Shown here: positions 1-6,120 of the stretch, in pieces | How positions within the stretch are numbered: the stretch's first letter is position 1 | Layout of the letters: each line of letters starts with the position of its first letter | NCBI GenBank assembly: GCA_007130265.1 | Contig: SLST01000271.1 | Location: forward strand, 1-9,764 | Direction of reading: 5' to 3' | DNA: 9,764 nt | From: Spirochaetales bacterium | GTDB lineage: Bacteria > Spirochaetota > Spirochaetia > DSM-27196 > SLST01 | The notes under the pieces: model-generated | Told to the model about the DNA's origin: nothing | Seen by the model: only the letters and a program-made list of their open reading frames with translations | Databases searched by the model: none | Made by a program: the position numbers and the translations under genes

Positions 1-270
1 AACAACAGCACGGTGAGCGGCATCGTCGACCGGCTCGTGCGCCAGGAACTGCTCGAGCGCCCGCGCTCCGAAACCGACCGGCGCCAGGTCCACCTGCAGA
101 TCACGGAGAAGGGCATCCGGTTCCTCACGGAGATCCCGCCACCGGTTCCTGCGCATCTCATCGCGGCGATACAGACACTACCGGACGCGGACATCGACCG
201 CATCATCTGGGCGGTAGACACACTTGCGGCGATTATCGCAGAAGACCAGGAAGATGCGCCTTTGCCGTAA
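1..270 (+). CDS. MarR-family transcriptional regulator, C-terminal fragment
   Basis: The reading frame is open from base 1 and ends at TAA 268-270, giving 89 visible residues; the N-terminus and start codon lie outside the window. The visible part begins in the recognition helix of a winged helix (NNSTVSGIVDRLVRQELL) and continues into the wing (ERPRSETDRRQVHLQITEKG). The D-R-R pattern in the wing followed by a beta strand and 'TEKG' is the MarR signature. The rest (RFLTEIPPP... to ...EDAPLP) would be the C-terminal dimerisation helices. Family members bind palindromic operators as dimers and usually respond to small phenolic or other ligands. Nothing here shows the ligand or target. The next gene begins 137 nt downstream with its own ribosome binding site, so a shared transcript is possible but not shown. 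I am fairly sure of the family and have no basis for a specific name. Confidence 0.85.
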   Translation, partial: NNSTVSGIVDRLVRQELLERPRSETDRRQVHLQITEKGIRFLTEIPPPVPAHLIAAIQTLPDADIDRIIWAVDTLAAIIAEDQEDAPLP

Positions 271-407
271 GCCGAGCGGCTCGCGCGTGCGGCCTGGACC
301 GCTGTCGCCCGCCGCCGAGAAATTGTGAATGCCGGTACCAATTCAGTGACAAATGTGCGATCTTGGAAGCAACCACCGGGTAGACCGGGAGGGTTGAAGG
401 AGCAACT

Positions 408-776
408 ATGGTTTGGATCATCATCGGTATCGTCGTCATCGCGGCAGTTGTGTTCTGGGTCATGAAGCGGATGAAGGTTCTCAAGGAGCGGGATGAGCTC
501 CAGGCAACCATTCAGAGCGTCATGACGTCGTTTCACGAGCTCAAGGAGAAGATCAACCAGTCCAAGCTGAGGGACAACGAGAAGAAGATCCTGCTATCCA
601 ACATCGATCGCAATATCGACCAACTCGAGAGATGGGAGAGCTCATCGCTTCCGAGCGTCACACTCTTCAAGAATCACACGGCACCCATCGAGAAGGAGTT
701 TCGGAATCTTCAGGAGAACGTCGCCGCAGAGCTCTCCAAGTACGATGAACTGTCCGACTCCGTCCCTGAGGCCTGA
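408..776 (+). CDS. Small membrane-anchored helical protein of unknown function
   Basis: This encodes 122 residues. The start ATG 408 is preceded by a strong Shine-Dalgarno GAAGGAG (396-402) at 5 nt spacing. Residues 2-19 are a single hydrophobic segment (VWIIIGIVVIAAVVFWVM) followed at once by KRMKVLKER. By the positive-inside rule this places the C-terminal part in the cytoplasm and a very short N-terminus outside. Residues about 25-75 are charged and helical, probably coiled coil (ERDELQATIQ..., KLRDNEKKILLSNIDRNIDQLERW). A second helical stretch follows near 90-115. There are no cysteines and no catalytic motif. I recognise no family. G+C in sampled lines is about 50%, against 60-70% in most neighbours, so it may be less adapted or acquired. 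It lies between the MarR fragment and the DUF4954 gene, 50 nt before the latter. The strong RBS and coherent topology make it a real gene; its role is unknown. Confidence 0.78.
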   Translation: MVWIIIGIVVIAAVVFWVMKRMKVLKERDELQATIQSVMTSFHELKEKINQSKLRDNEKKILLSNIDRNIDQLERWESSSLPSVTLFKNHTAPIEKEFRNLQENVAAELSKYDELSDSVPEA

Positions 777-792
777 CCGTAGCATAGCCGCT

Positions 793-829
793 TTGCACTC
801 ACTCCGCCTCCGCGCTATCATCGCCCATG
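793..829 (+). promoter_or_regulatory. Candidate sigma70-type promoter giving a leaderless DUF4954 mRNA
   Basis: A -35-like TTGCAC (793-798, 3/6 to TTGACA) is separated by exactly 17 nt from a -10-like TATCAT (816-821, 5/6 to TATAAT). With usual spacing the transcript would start at 827-829, on the ATG of the DUF4954 gene. The start codon has no Shine-Dalgarno in the preceding bases (CTATCATCGCCC), which agrees with a leaderless transcript. The evidence is motif spacing only; the -35 box is weak. Confidence 0.42.
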
Positions 830-2977
830 AGCGAGTCAGCGACTGAGAATGAGGTGCGCCTGCTTGCCGGAGGTGACATCGGGCGACGGTTCATCCCGCT
901 AGAGTACCTCCCCGCCGGCAGCGATGAGTACTCCCTGCGCAACACGCAGGTCGTGCCGCCGGCCGGGGGGTGGAGGGCGCTTCGCTCGGACGAGGTGGAG
1001 ACCCTCGTCAAGAACAACAACTACGCCGATAACTGGGACCACTTTCTCGTCTCGGACCCCTTCGACCCCGGGCAGGTGAAGAACAACCGCTTCTACGGCC
1101 TGATCCGGCTCGGGCGCATCCAGCACCAGACACTTGAGTTTCACGACCTGCAGATGCCGGTAGGCATCACCAACAGCCTCATCATGTCCGCGGACATAGG
1201 CGACGACTGTGCCGTCCATGACGTCCACTACCTCGCGCACACGATCGTCGGGAACCGCTGCATCCTCTTCAACCTCGATGAAGTCCACACGACGAACCAC
1301 GCGAAATTCGGTAACGGCACCATCAAGGACGGTGAGCCGGAATCGGTGCGGGTATGGCTCGACGTGATGAATGAAGCGGGCAGCCGATGCATCATGCCGT
1401 TCGACGGGATGCTGAGCGCCGACGCGTACCTCTGGGCGAAGTACCGCGACGACCACGCCTTGATAAACGCTCTCAAGTCCATGACCCAGGCCCGTGTAGA
1501 CAGCCGACGGGGGTACTACGCAACGATAGGCGATCATTGCGTCATCAAGAACTCGCGCATATTGAAGGACGTCAAGGTTGGCTCGCACTGCTATATCAAG
1601 GGCGCGAACAAACTCAAGAACCTGACGATCAACTCGTCGGCAGATGAGCCTTCACAAATTGGCGAAGGAGTCGAGCTCGTCAACGGGATCATCGGGTACG
1701 GCTGCCACATCTTCTACGGCTGCAAGGCGGTGCGCTTTTTGCTGGGCGACAATTCCCACCTGAAGTACGGGGCGCGCCTCATCAACTCCTTTCTCGGTGA
1801 CAATTCGACGATTTCCTGCTGCGAAGTCCTGAACAACCTTATCTTCCCCGCCCACGAACAGCACCACAACAACTCGTTCCTGGTCGCCTCGCTCGTGCTC
1901 GGGCAGAGCAACATCGCCGCAGGAGCGACGATCGGATCCAACCACAACAGCCGGGCGAACGACAACGAGATCGTTGCCGGCCGTGGTTTCTGGCCCGGAC
2001 TCTCCACCAGCCTCAAGCACTCCTCGCGCTTCGCCTCCTTCGTCCTGATCGCAAAGGCGGACTACCCGGCCGAGCTCGACATCCCGCTGCCCTTCGCTCT
2101 CGTCAACAACAACTACTCGCTCGACCGCCTCGAAGTGACACCCGCATTCTGGTGGATCCATAACATGTACGCCCTCGCACGCAACACGTGGAAGTTCCAC
2201 GACCGCGACCGGCGAGCTCGCAAGACGCAGCACATCGAGTTCTCCTACCTCGCGCCGGACACTGCGGAAGAGCTCATCCGGGCGATCGAACTGCTCGAGC
2301 AATGGGCGGGTCGCGACACCCTGCACGATCCGGAGTCGAGGCTCGATGAAGAGCCGCTTCCCGTAGAGGGTCTTGAGCGGGCTCGCAGACCGACGGTCAT
2401 TCTCCGGGCGCGCCGAGGCTACCACGCCTACCGCCGAATGCTCGAGTTCTACGGCGCAAACGCGCTTCTCGACTACCTCGAGCGGAATCCGGAGGCCTCC
2501 TCAGAAACGCTCGCCGGGAACGTGGGAACGGGCGCGAGCAGAGAGTGGGTGAACCTTGGTGGACAGCTCGCTCCCGCCACGGCGGTAGACCGGCTGCGCG
2601 ACAACGTGCGAGCGGGGACACTTACGAGCTGGGAGGCGATTCACGAGCGTTACGACGAGCTGTGGCGCGAGTACCCGATCGAGCGTGCGCGACACGCGTA
2701 TGCGCTCCTCTGTCGCGTGAGACAGGTCCATCGGATCGACCGGAGAGAGTTCGAGCTCATCCTCGACGGGGCGCTCGAGACCCAGTCCTACATCGAACAA
2801 CAGGTCTACGAAACACGAAGGAAAGACTTCGACAACCCCTTCCGGGCGGTCACCTTTCGCTCGGCGGAGGAGATGACCGCGACGATCGGCACGATCGAAG
2901 AGAACGACTTCGTCGGGAGAGTGCGCGAGGAAACGCACCGCTTCGCCGAACGGGTGCGTGCGGTGCGCGATCGCTGA
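827..2977 (+). CDS. DUF4954 family protein with left-handed beta-helix
   Basis: This encodes 716 residues, close to the usual length of DUF4954 proteins. I recognise the family from several stretches. Near the N-terminus are WRALRSDEVETL and NWDHFLV. Then comes a region dense in imperfect hexapeptide turns typical of a left-handed beta-helix (about residues 115-385), such as IGDHCVIKNSRILKDVKVGS and YGCHIFYGCKAV. The hallmark block follows: GSNHNSRANDNEIVAGRGFW, then SRFASFVLIAKADYPAELDI. The last 280 residues are helical and contain HNMYALARNTWKF. The hexapeptide fold is shared with acyltransferases and with the acetyltransferase half of GlmU, but no biochemical function is established for DUF4954 to my knowledge. 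ATG 827 has no Shine-Dalgarno; a promoter-like pair would start transcription at the ATG itself. A GTG at 854 is a weaker alternative start. The SIS isomerase gene follows 29 nt later, so the two are probably co-transcribed. Cytoplasmic: no signal peptide. Confidence 0.92.
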   Translation: MSESATENEVRLLAGGDIGRRFIPLEYLPAGSDEYSLRNTQVVPPAGGWRALRSDEVETLVKNNNYADNWDHFLVSDPFDPGQVKNNRFYGLIRLGRIQHQTLEFHDLQMPVGITNSLIMSADIGDDCAVHDVHYLAHTIVGNRCILFNLDEVHTTNHAKFGNGTIKDGEPESVRVWLDVMNEAGSRCIMPFDGMLSADAYLWAKYRDDHALINALKSMTQARVDSRRGYYATIGDHCVIKNSRILKDVKVGSHCYIKGANKLKNLTINSSADEPSQIGEGVELVNGIIGYGCHIFYGCKAVRFLLGDNSHLKYGARLINSFLGDNSTISCCEVLNNLIFPAHEQHHNNSFLVASLVLGQSNIAAGATIGSNHNSRANDNEIVAGRGFWPGLSTSLKHSSRFASFVLIAKADYPAELDIPLPFALVNNNYSLDRLEVTPAFWWIHNMYALARNTWKFHDRDRRARKTQHIEFSYLAPDTAEELIRAIELLEQWAGRDTLHDPESRLDEEPLPVEGLERARRPTVILRARRGYHAYRRMLEFYGANALLDYLERNPEASSETLAGNVGTGASREWVNLGGQLAPATAVDRLRDNVRAGTLTSWEAIHERYDELWREYPIERARHAYALLCRVRQVHRIDRREFELILDGALETQSYIEQQVYETRRKDFDNPFRAVTFRSAEEMTATIGTIEENDFVGRVREETHRFAERVRAVRDR

Positions 2978-2994
2978 CGAGGGCGCCGATCCGC

Positions 2995-3001
2995 AGGGAG
3001 G
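2995..3001 (+). promoter_or_regulatory. Ribosome binding site fixing the SIS isomerase start
   Basis: AGGGAGG lies 5 nt before ATG 3007. The frame stays open far upstream (to 2545) inside the DUF4954 gene, but that extension is Arg-rich shadow sequence. The strong Shine-Dalgarno and the point where family similarity begins both select 3007. Confidence 0.75.
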
Positions 3002-3006
3002 ACGAG

Positions 3007-4059
3007 ATGGACCAGATAGACCGTTACACCGGGTACGCGCTTGCGCGCGAGATGATGGAAACCCCGACGATCGTTCGGACGTTCGACCCCGCGCAGACCG
3101 ACGATGTCGCCTCCGCCGTGGCCGAAACGGGGCGGCTCCTGCTGACCGGAGAAGGGTCGAGTCGGATCTACCCGGCGAAACAGGCGATCCGGACGGCACT
3201 CGAGCTCGGCATCGACTGCGTGATCCATACCGAGGGCGCGCGTCAGGCGGCGCGCTACGACCTTTCCCGCCACGCGGTATTCCTCGCGTCGAACTCCGGG
3301 CGTACGAGTGAGGTGATCGGGCTCGCTCGCGTGCTCGCGGAGAGGAGCAATCAGCATCGCTACGCGCTCACGGCTCACGAGGGCACGGTGCTCGAATCGC
3401 TGTGTAGTGCAACCTTCGTTCTCAGCTGCGGAGCCGAGCAAGCGGTCGCCGCGACGAAAAGTGTCGTCGAACAGGCGCTCGTCTACGAGTCGCTCGTGCG
3501 CCGCATCGCGGGGAAGCCTCGAGAGGTGCCGGCCGACGAGCTTGCCGACGCGTTCGAGGCGGCGCTCACACTTTCCATCGACGCGGACATCGTCCGCGCG
3601 GCGACGGCCGCGCCCACCGTCTACTTCGCCGGGTTCAACGACGGTGTGGCCGAAGAGCTGACGCTCAAGACGAACGAGATCACGCGCAGGAAGGCCGATT
3701 TTCTGGAAGGAACCTACGCGGTTCACGGCATAGAAGAGGTAATGGACCCTGATGATCTGGTCGTCGTCGTGGATCCTATTCCCGACGATGCGGAGAAGTT
3801 TCGTGACGTGCTGGTCCGGGGCGTCGGACTGAAGGTTGTCGCGATTGCAGACCATGAGACGCCGTTCCAGACGATCCGGATTCCGAAACTCACCGAAGGC
3901 TCGTCCTACGTCCAACTCGCGGCCGGGTGGAACCTCCTTGTCGAGATCGGTCTTGCGCTCGGGGTGGATCTCGACCACGCCGAGCGCGCCCGCAAAGTGG
4001 GAAACGAAATGGAACCGCCGCCGGCCGGCGGGAGAGGGGCCGCGCGCCGGGTTGATTGA
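3007..4059 (+). CDS. SIS-domain sugar-phosphate isomerase, GlmS isomerase-like
   Basis: This encodes 350 residues, the size of a two-SIS-domain isomerase without the glutaminase half of GlmS. The first SIS domain carries GEGSS (48-52) and SNSGRTSE (95-102), the phosphate-binding loops that match GlmS-type 'SQSGET'. It is followed by AATKSVVEQALVY, like GlmS 'ASTKAF'. The second SIS domain includes LKTNEITRR...EGTYAVHG. Its E224 and H240 are 16 residues apart, exactly as E. coli GlmS E488 and H504. A C-terminal ERARKVGNEM with K330 sits where GlmS has K603. Family members interconvert keto- and aldo- or amino-sugar phosphates or deaminate them (GlmS isomerase, AgaS, FrlB). The retained residues suggest an active enzyme, but the sugar cannot be read from the sequence. 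No signal peptide: cytoplasmic. It follows the DUF4954 gene by 29 nt. The last residues (PPPAGGRGAARRVD) are low complexity. The -35 box of the next transcription unit overlaps its stop codon. Confidence 0.92.
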   Translation: MDQIDRYTGYALAREMMETPTIVRTFDPAQTDDVASAVAETGRLLLTGEGSSRIYPAKQAIRTALELGIDCVIHTEGARQAARYDLSRHAVFLASNSGRTSEVIGLARVLAERSNQHRYALTAHEGTVLESLCSATFVLSCGAEQAVAATKSVVEQALVYESLVRRIAGKPREVPADELADAFEAALTLSIDADIVRAATAAPTVYFAGFNDGVAEELTLKTNEITRRKADFLEGTYAVHGIEEVMDPDDLVVVVDPIPDDAEKFRDVLVRGVGLKVVAIADHETPFQTIRIPKLTEGSSYVQLAAGWNLLVEIGLALGVDLDHAERARKVGNEMEPPPAGGRGAARRVD

Positions 4060-4084
4060 CCCTCCGGTACGAACGGCCTATTTT
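4056..4084 (+). promoter_or_regulatory. Candidate sigma70-type promoter for the exported-protein operon
   Basis: TTGACC (4056-4061, 5/6 to TTGACA) and TATTTT (4079-4084, 4/6 to TATAAT) are 17 nt apart. Transcription would start near 4091, giving a leader of only about 12 nt before GTG 4103. The -35 box overlaps the TGA of the isomerase gene (4057-4059). The A+T-rich -10 stands out against its GC-rich surroundings. Motif evidence only. Confidence 0.5.
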
Positions 4085-4102
4085 GTGGATGGGGTTCCCA
4101 AG

Positions 4103-5320
4103 GTGAAGAGCATATCCGGAGCGGGACGCCCGCTCCTTCTAGTTCTCGTTTCTCTGCTGTCGGCTGCCGCGCTCAGCGCGCAGGATCCGACCCCGGTCGA
4201 CGACTTCGACGCAGTCTGGGAGGCGGTCGCCGAGTACTACGTTGACGATGGTTTCGGCGGCGTCTCGTGGGACGCGATGCGCGAAGAGTTCCGTCCACGG
4301 GTACAGAGCGCACCGGATGCGCAGAGCGCGTACGAGACGATCGGCGAGATGCTCGGACGTCTGGAAAACGACGACACCTTCATCATCCCTCCGTCGATCG
4401 TCCCGGAGCTCGCATCAGCGGCTACGGGGCAACGGGAGGAGGAGTACGCCGGCGTCGGCGTGATGATCAGCGATTTCAGGGAAGCTGGGGTCGTCGTGAC
4501 CGGCACCTTCCGCGAAGCACCCGCTGAGAAGGCCGGGGTTCTCCCGGGAGATACCATCGTCGCGGTCGACGGTGAGCCCCTCGCGGAAGAGGAGGGGACG
4601 CAGGGAGTCGCAGACCGTGTCCGGGGTCCAATAGGCACCGAGGTCACGCTCACGCTCCGCGACCCGGACGGGGAGGACCGCGACGTGACGATCACGCGCG
4701 GCCGCATAGACCTTCGCCCGAGCGTCGACGCGCGGGTCATCAGGCCCGGAATCGGCTACATCAGGCTGCCGGCGATCACTGTCGACCTCGTGCAGCAGGC
4801 CTCGCGTGCCCTTCCTTCGCTTCTCTCGACGAGCGGCATCGCGCTCGACCTTCGCGGCATCGGCACCGGGAGCCCGGAGGCGATGGTCGTCCTCGCTCAG
4901 TGGTTCCTCGGACCGACGCAGCTCGGAACGATTGTCACCCGGGAGGAGAGCTTTCCCATACCGCATCGCCCGGATGCCATCGCGGCGTATCGGCAGCCTG
5001 TCGTCGTCATCACCGACAGCCGCACCTCCGGCGTCGCCGAAGTGCTCGCCCAGGTGCTCCGCGAGTACGACCGGGCACGAATCGTCGGCGCGACGACGCG
5101 CGGGGGATCGCAGGTCGCTCAGGTCGTGCCGCTGCCGTCCGGAGGTCTGCTCCACCTCGTGGTCGCCCGCTACCTGACGCCCAAGGGAAGGCTGCTCCAC
5201 AGCGAGGGGATCGTACCGGATGTTGAGCTTCCGCCACCGGATCTCGCGACCATTCGTGCCGGTGAGGATCCCTACCTCGATCGCGCGGAGGAGATCATTC
5301 GCCGCGGCGGGCGAATATGA
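4103..5320 (+). CDS. Exported S41 (C-terminal processing protease-like) PDZ protein, probably catalytically dead
   Basis: This encodes 405 residues from GTG 4103. An in-frame GTG at 4085 is an alternative, but it abuts the -10 box and would lie upstream of the predicted transcript start. A signal peptide (residues 1-26) reads VKSISGAGRPLLLVLVSLLS then AAALSA, with cleavage likely near AQ/DPTP. Residues about 33-105 are the N-terminal helical S41 region (DFDAVWEAVAEYYVDDGFGG, GEMLGRLENDDTF). A PDZ domain spans about 112-200 (YAGVGV at 115, then AEKAGVLPGDTIVAVDGEPL). The S41 core follows to about 390 (VVVITDSRTSGVAEV; TTRGGSQVAQVVPL; YLTPKGRLLHSEGIVPDVEL). Aligned to the family patterns 'SASASE' and 'TFGKGSVQ', the nucleophile Ser is G310 and the general-base Lys is G335; the conserved Asp is E321. 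Family proteases trim C-termini of periplasmic proteins; this one may bind rather than cut. The next gene overlaps its stop codon (ATGA). Confidence 0.9.
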   Translation: MKSISGAGRPLLLVLVSLLSAAALSAQDPTPVDDFDAVWEAVAEYYVDDGFGGVSWDAMREEFRPRVQSAPDAQSAYETIGEMLGRLENDDTFIIPPSIVPELASAATGQREEEYAGVGVMISDFREAGVVVTGTFREAPAEKAGVLPGDTIVAVDGEPLAEEEGTQGVADRVRGPIGTEVTLTLRDPDGEDRDVTITRGRIDLRPSVDARVIRPGIGYIRLPAITVDLVQQASRALPSLLSTSGIALDLRGIGTGSPEAMVVLAQWFLGPTQLGTIVTREESFPIPHRPDAIAAYRQPVVVITDSRTSGVAEVLAQVLREYDRARIVGATTRGGSQVAQVVPLPSGGLLHLVVARYLTPKGRLLHSEGIVPDVELPPPDLATIRAGEDPYLDRAEEIIRRGGRI

Positions 5321-5323
5321 GGA
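5318..5323 (+). promoter_or_regulatory. Ribosome binding site choosing the start of the acidic protein
   Basis: TGAGGA, overlapping the stop codon of the S41-like gene, lies 5 nt before ATG 5329. It favours 5329 over the in-frame ATG at 5317, which overlaps the stop codon (ATGA) but has only GC-rich sequence without a clear Shine-Dalgarno upstream. Both starts leave an intact signal peptide. Confidence 0.5.
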
Positions 5324-5328
5324 CAACC

Positions 5329-6120
5329 ATGACAGATACCCGCAACACCGGACGGAGGGCACGCACGCCCTCTATCGCGCTGATAGCGCTCCTTGCCCTC
5401 GTGCTCGCCGCCCCTGAGGCCCGGGCGTTCGGCATCAGAGAGCAGAATGAACAGAACGACGAGCCGGCCGTGGAGGATGCCGGGTCGACCGACGGGTCGC
5501 AGCCCGTGGCCGGCGCGAATGACGAGGGCTCGGAGCCCCCAGACGACTCACAGCGGAACTCGAGCGACGAAGCGCCGGAGCCTCGCGAACCCGACGGCGA
5601 ACCCGACGGCGAACCCGAAGCGGAGACAGACGAGGCCGAAGCCGAGGCGGACCAAACCGCGGCCGTGGAAGACGACGACGAACGCCCCGAGGCGATCGTC
5701 GTCGAGGATATCTTCTCGGAAATCCATCGGGCGCCCATCGAGCTGCCGGAGCCCCTGACGGTACGGGATCTCGCGATTCAGGTCGAGGCGGACCGACGTC
5801 TGCTCGCCGAGCTGCGCAAGGAAATACCGAGCAACCGCGCTGAAGCCGAGCTCTACCTGCGGCGGATCCGGGAGCTCGCGGCCATATCCGATCCGGTCGC
5901 GCTCGTCCCGGTTGCGAACAACGTGATCCGGCAGGCGCCGGCACTCTTCGAGTGGCTCGAGACCGAGTACGATGATCCGGATGAGCGGGCCCGCGACTAC
6001 TACATTGGAGGATCGTGGGCTTTCCACCGCCGGTTCGAGGCGTTCCGCAAGGCAGTGCTTCTGACCGTGATCCGACGACTCGACGCCATTGGATACATCC
6101 TACAGGGAGACCAGGAATGA
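5329..6120 (+). CDS. Exported highly acidic protein of unknown function
   Basis: This encodes 263 residues from ATG 5329, or 267 from ATG 5317 in the same frame. A signal peptide has basic residues (NTGRRARTPS) and a hydrophobic core (IALIALLALVLAA), with cleavage likely at EARA/FGIREQ (residue 33). Residues about 41-127 form a low-complexity acidic stretch: 33 of 86 residues are Asp or Glu, with no Lys. It includes EPDG-EPDG-EPEA, encoded by a 12-bp tandem repeat. The C-terminal half (about 128-263) is different: it is helical, rich in Arg and Glu, and ends with a Trp/Phe/Tyr-rich segment (DYYIGGSWAFHRRFEAFRKA). I recognise no family. It sits between the S41-like gene and the propeller gene with ATGA overlaps on both sides, so translational coupling is likely. 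The acidic stretch could be a flexible spacer, a cation-binding segment or a salt adaptation. An exported linker with a folded C-terminal domain is the most that can be said. Confidence 0.85.
   Translation: MTDTRNTGRRARTPSIALIALLALVLAAPEARAFGIREQNEQNDEPAVEDAGSTDGSQPVAGANDEGSEPPDDSQRNSSDEAPEPREPDGEPDGEPEAETDEAEAEADQTAAVEDDDERPEAIVVEDIFSEIHRAPIELPEPLTVRDLAIQVEADRRLLAELRKEIPSNRAEAELYLRRIRELAAISDPVALVPVANNVIRQAPALFEWLETEYDDPDERARDYYIGGSWAFHRRFEAFRKAVLLTVIRRLDAIGYILQGDQE
5585..5620 (+). repeat. Three-unit 12-bp tandem repeat inside the acidic protein
   Basis: The unit GCGAACCCGACG occurs at 5585-5596 and 5597-5608, and at 5609-5620 with one change (A for C at position 11). It encodes the EPDG/EPDG/EPEA run, so copy number could vary by slippage without shifting the frame. 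Confidence 0.85.

Noticed and set aside
273..283. Short CGAG-CGG-CTCG hairpin just after the MarR stop codon, as a terminator
   Set aside because: The stem is only 4 bp with no following T-tract.
321..355. Possible MarR operator: TTGTGAAT and ATTCAGTGACAA around GGTACC upstream of the gene at 408
   Set aside because: The two halves match only if 4 nt are skipped on one side and they are not centred on GGTACC, so it is not a convincing dyad. No good -10 lies at the right distance from TTGTGA either.
2545..3006. In-frame N-terminal extension of the SIS isomerase
   Set aside because: The extension is Arg-rich shadow of the DUF4954 gene. AGGGAGG before ATG 3007 and the family start point both support 3007.
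2806..3978. 390-codon open frame on the minus strand across the DUF4954/isomerase junction
   Set aside because: It lies opposite two well-supported genes, has no family resemblance and an Arg/Val/Asp-heavy composition typical of a mirror frame in GC-rich DNA.
4018..4031. Perfect 14-nt GC palindrome near the end of the isomerase gene, as a terminator
   Set aside because: It is inside the coding sequence, has no T-tract after it, and such runs arise easily in Pro/Gly codons of GC-rich DNA.
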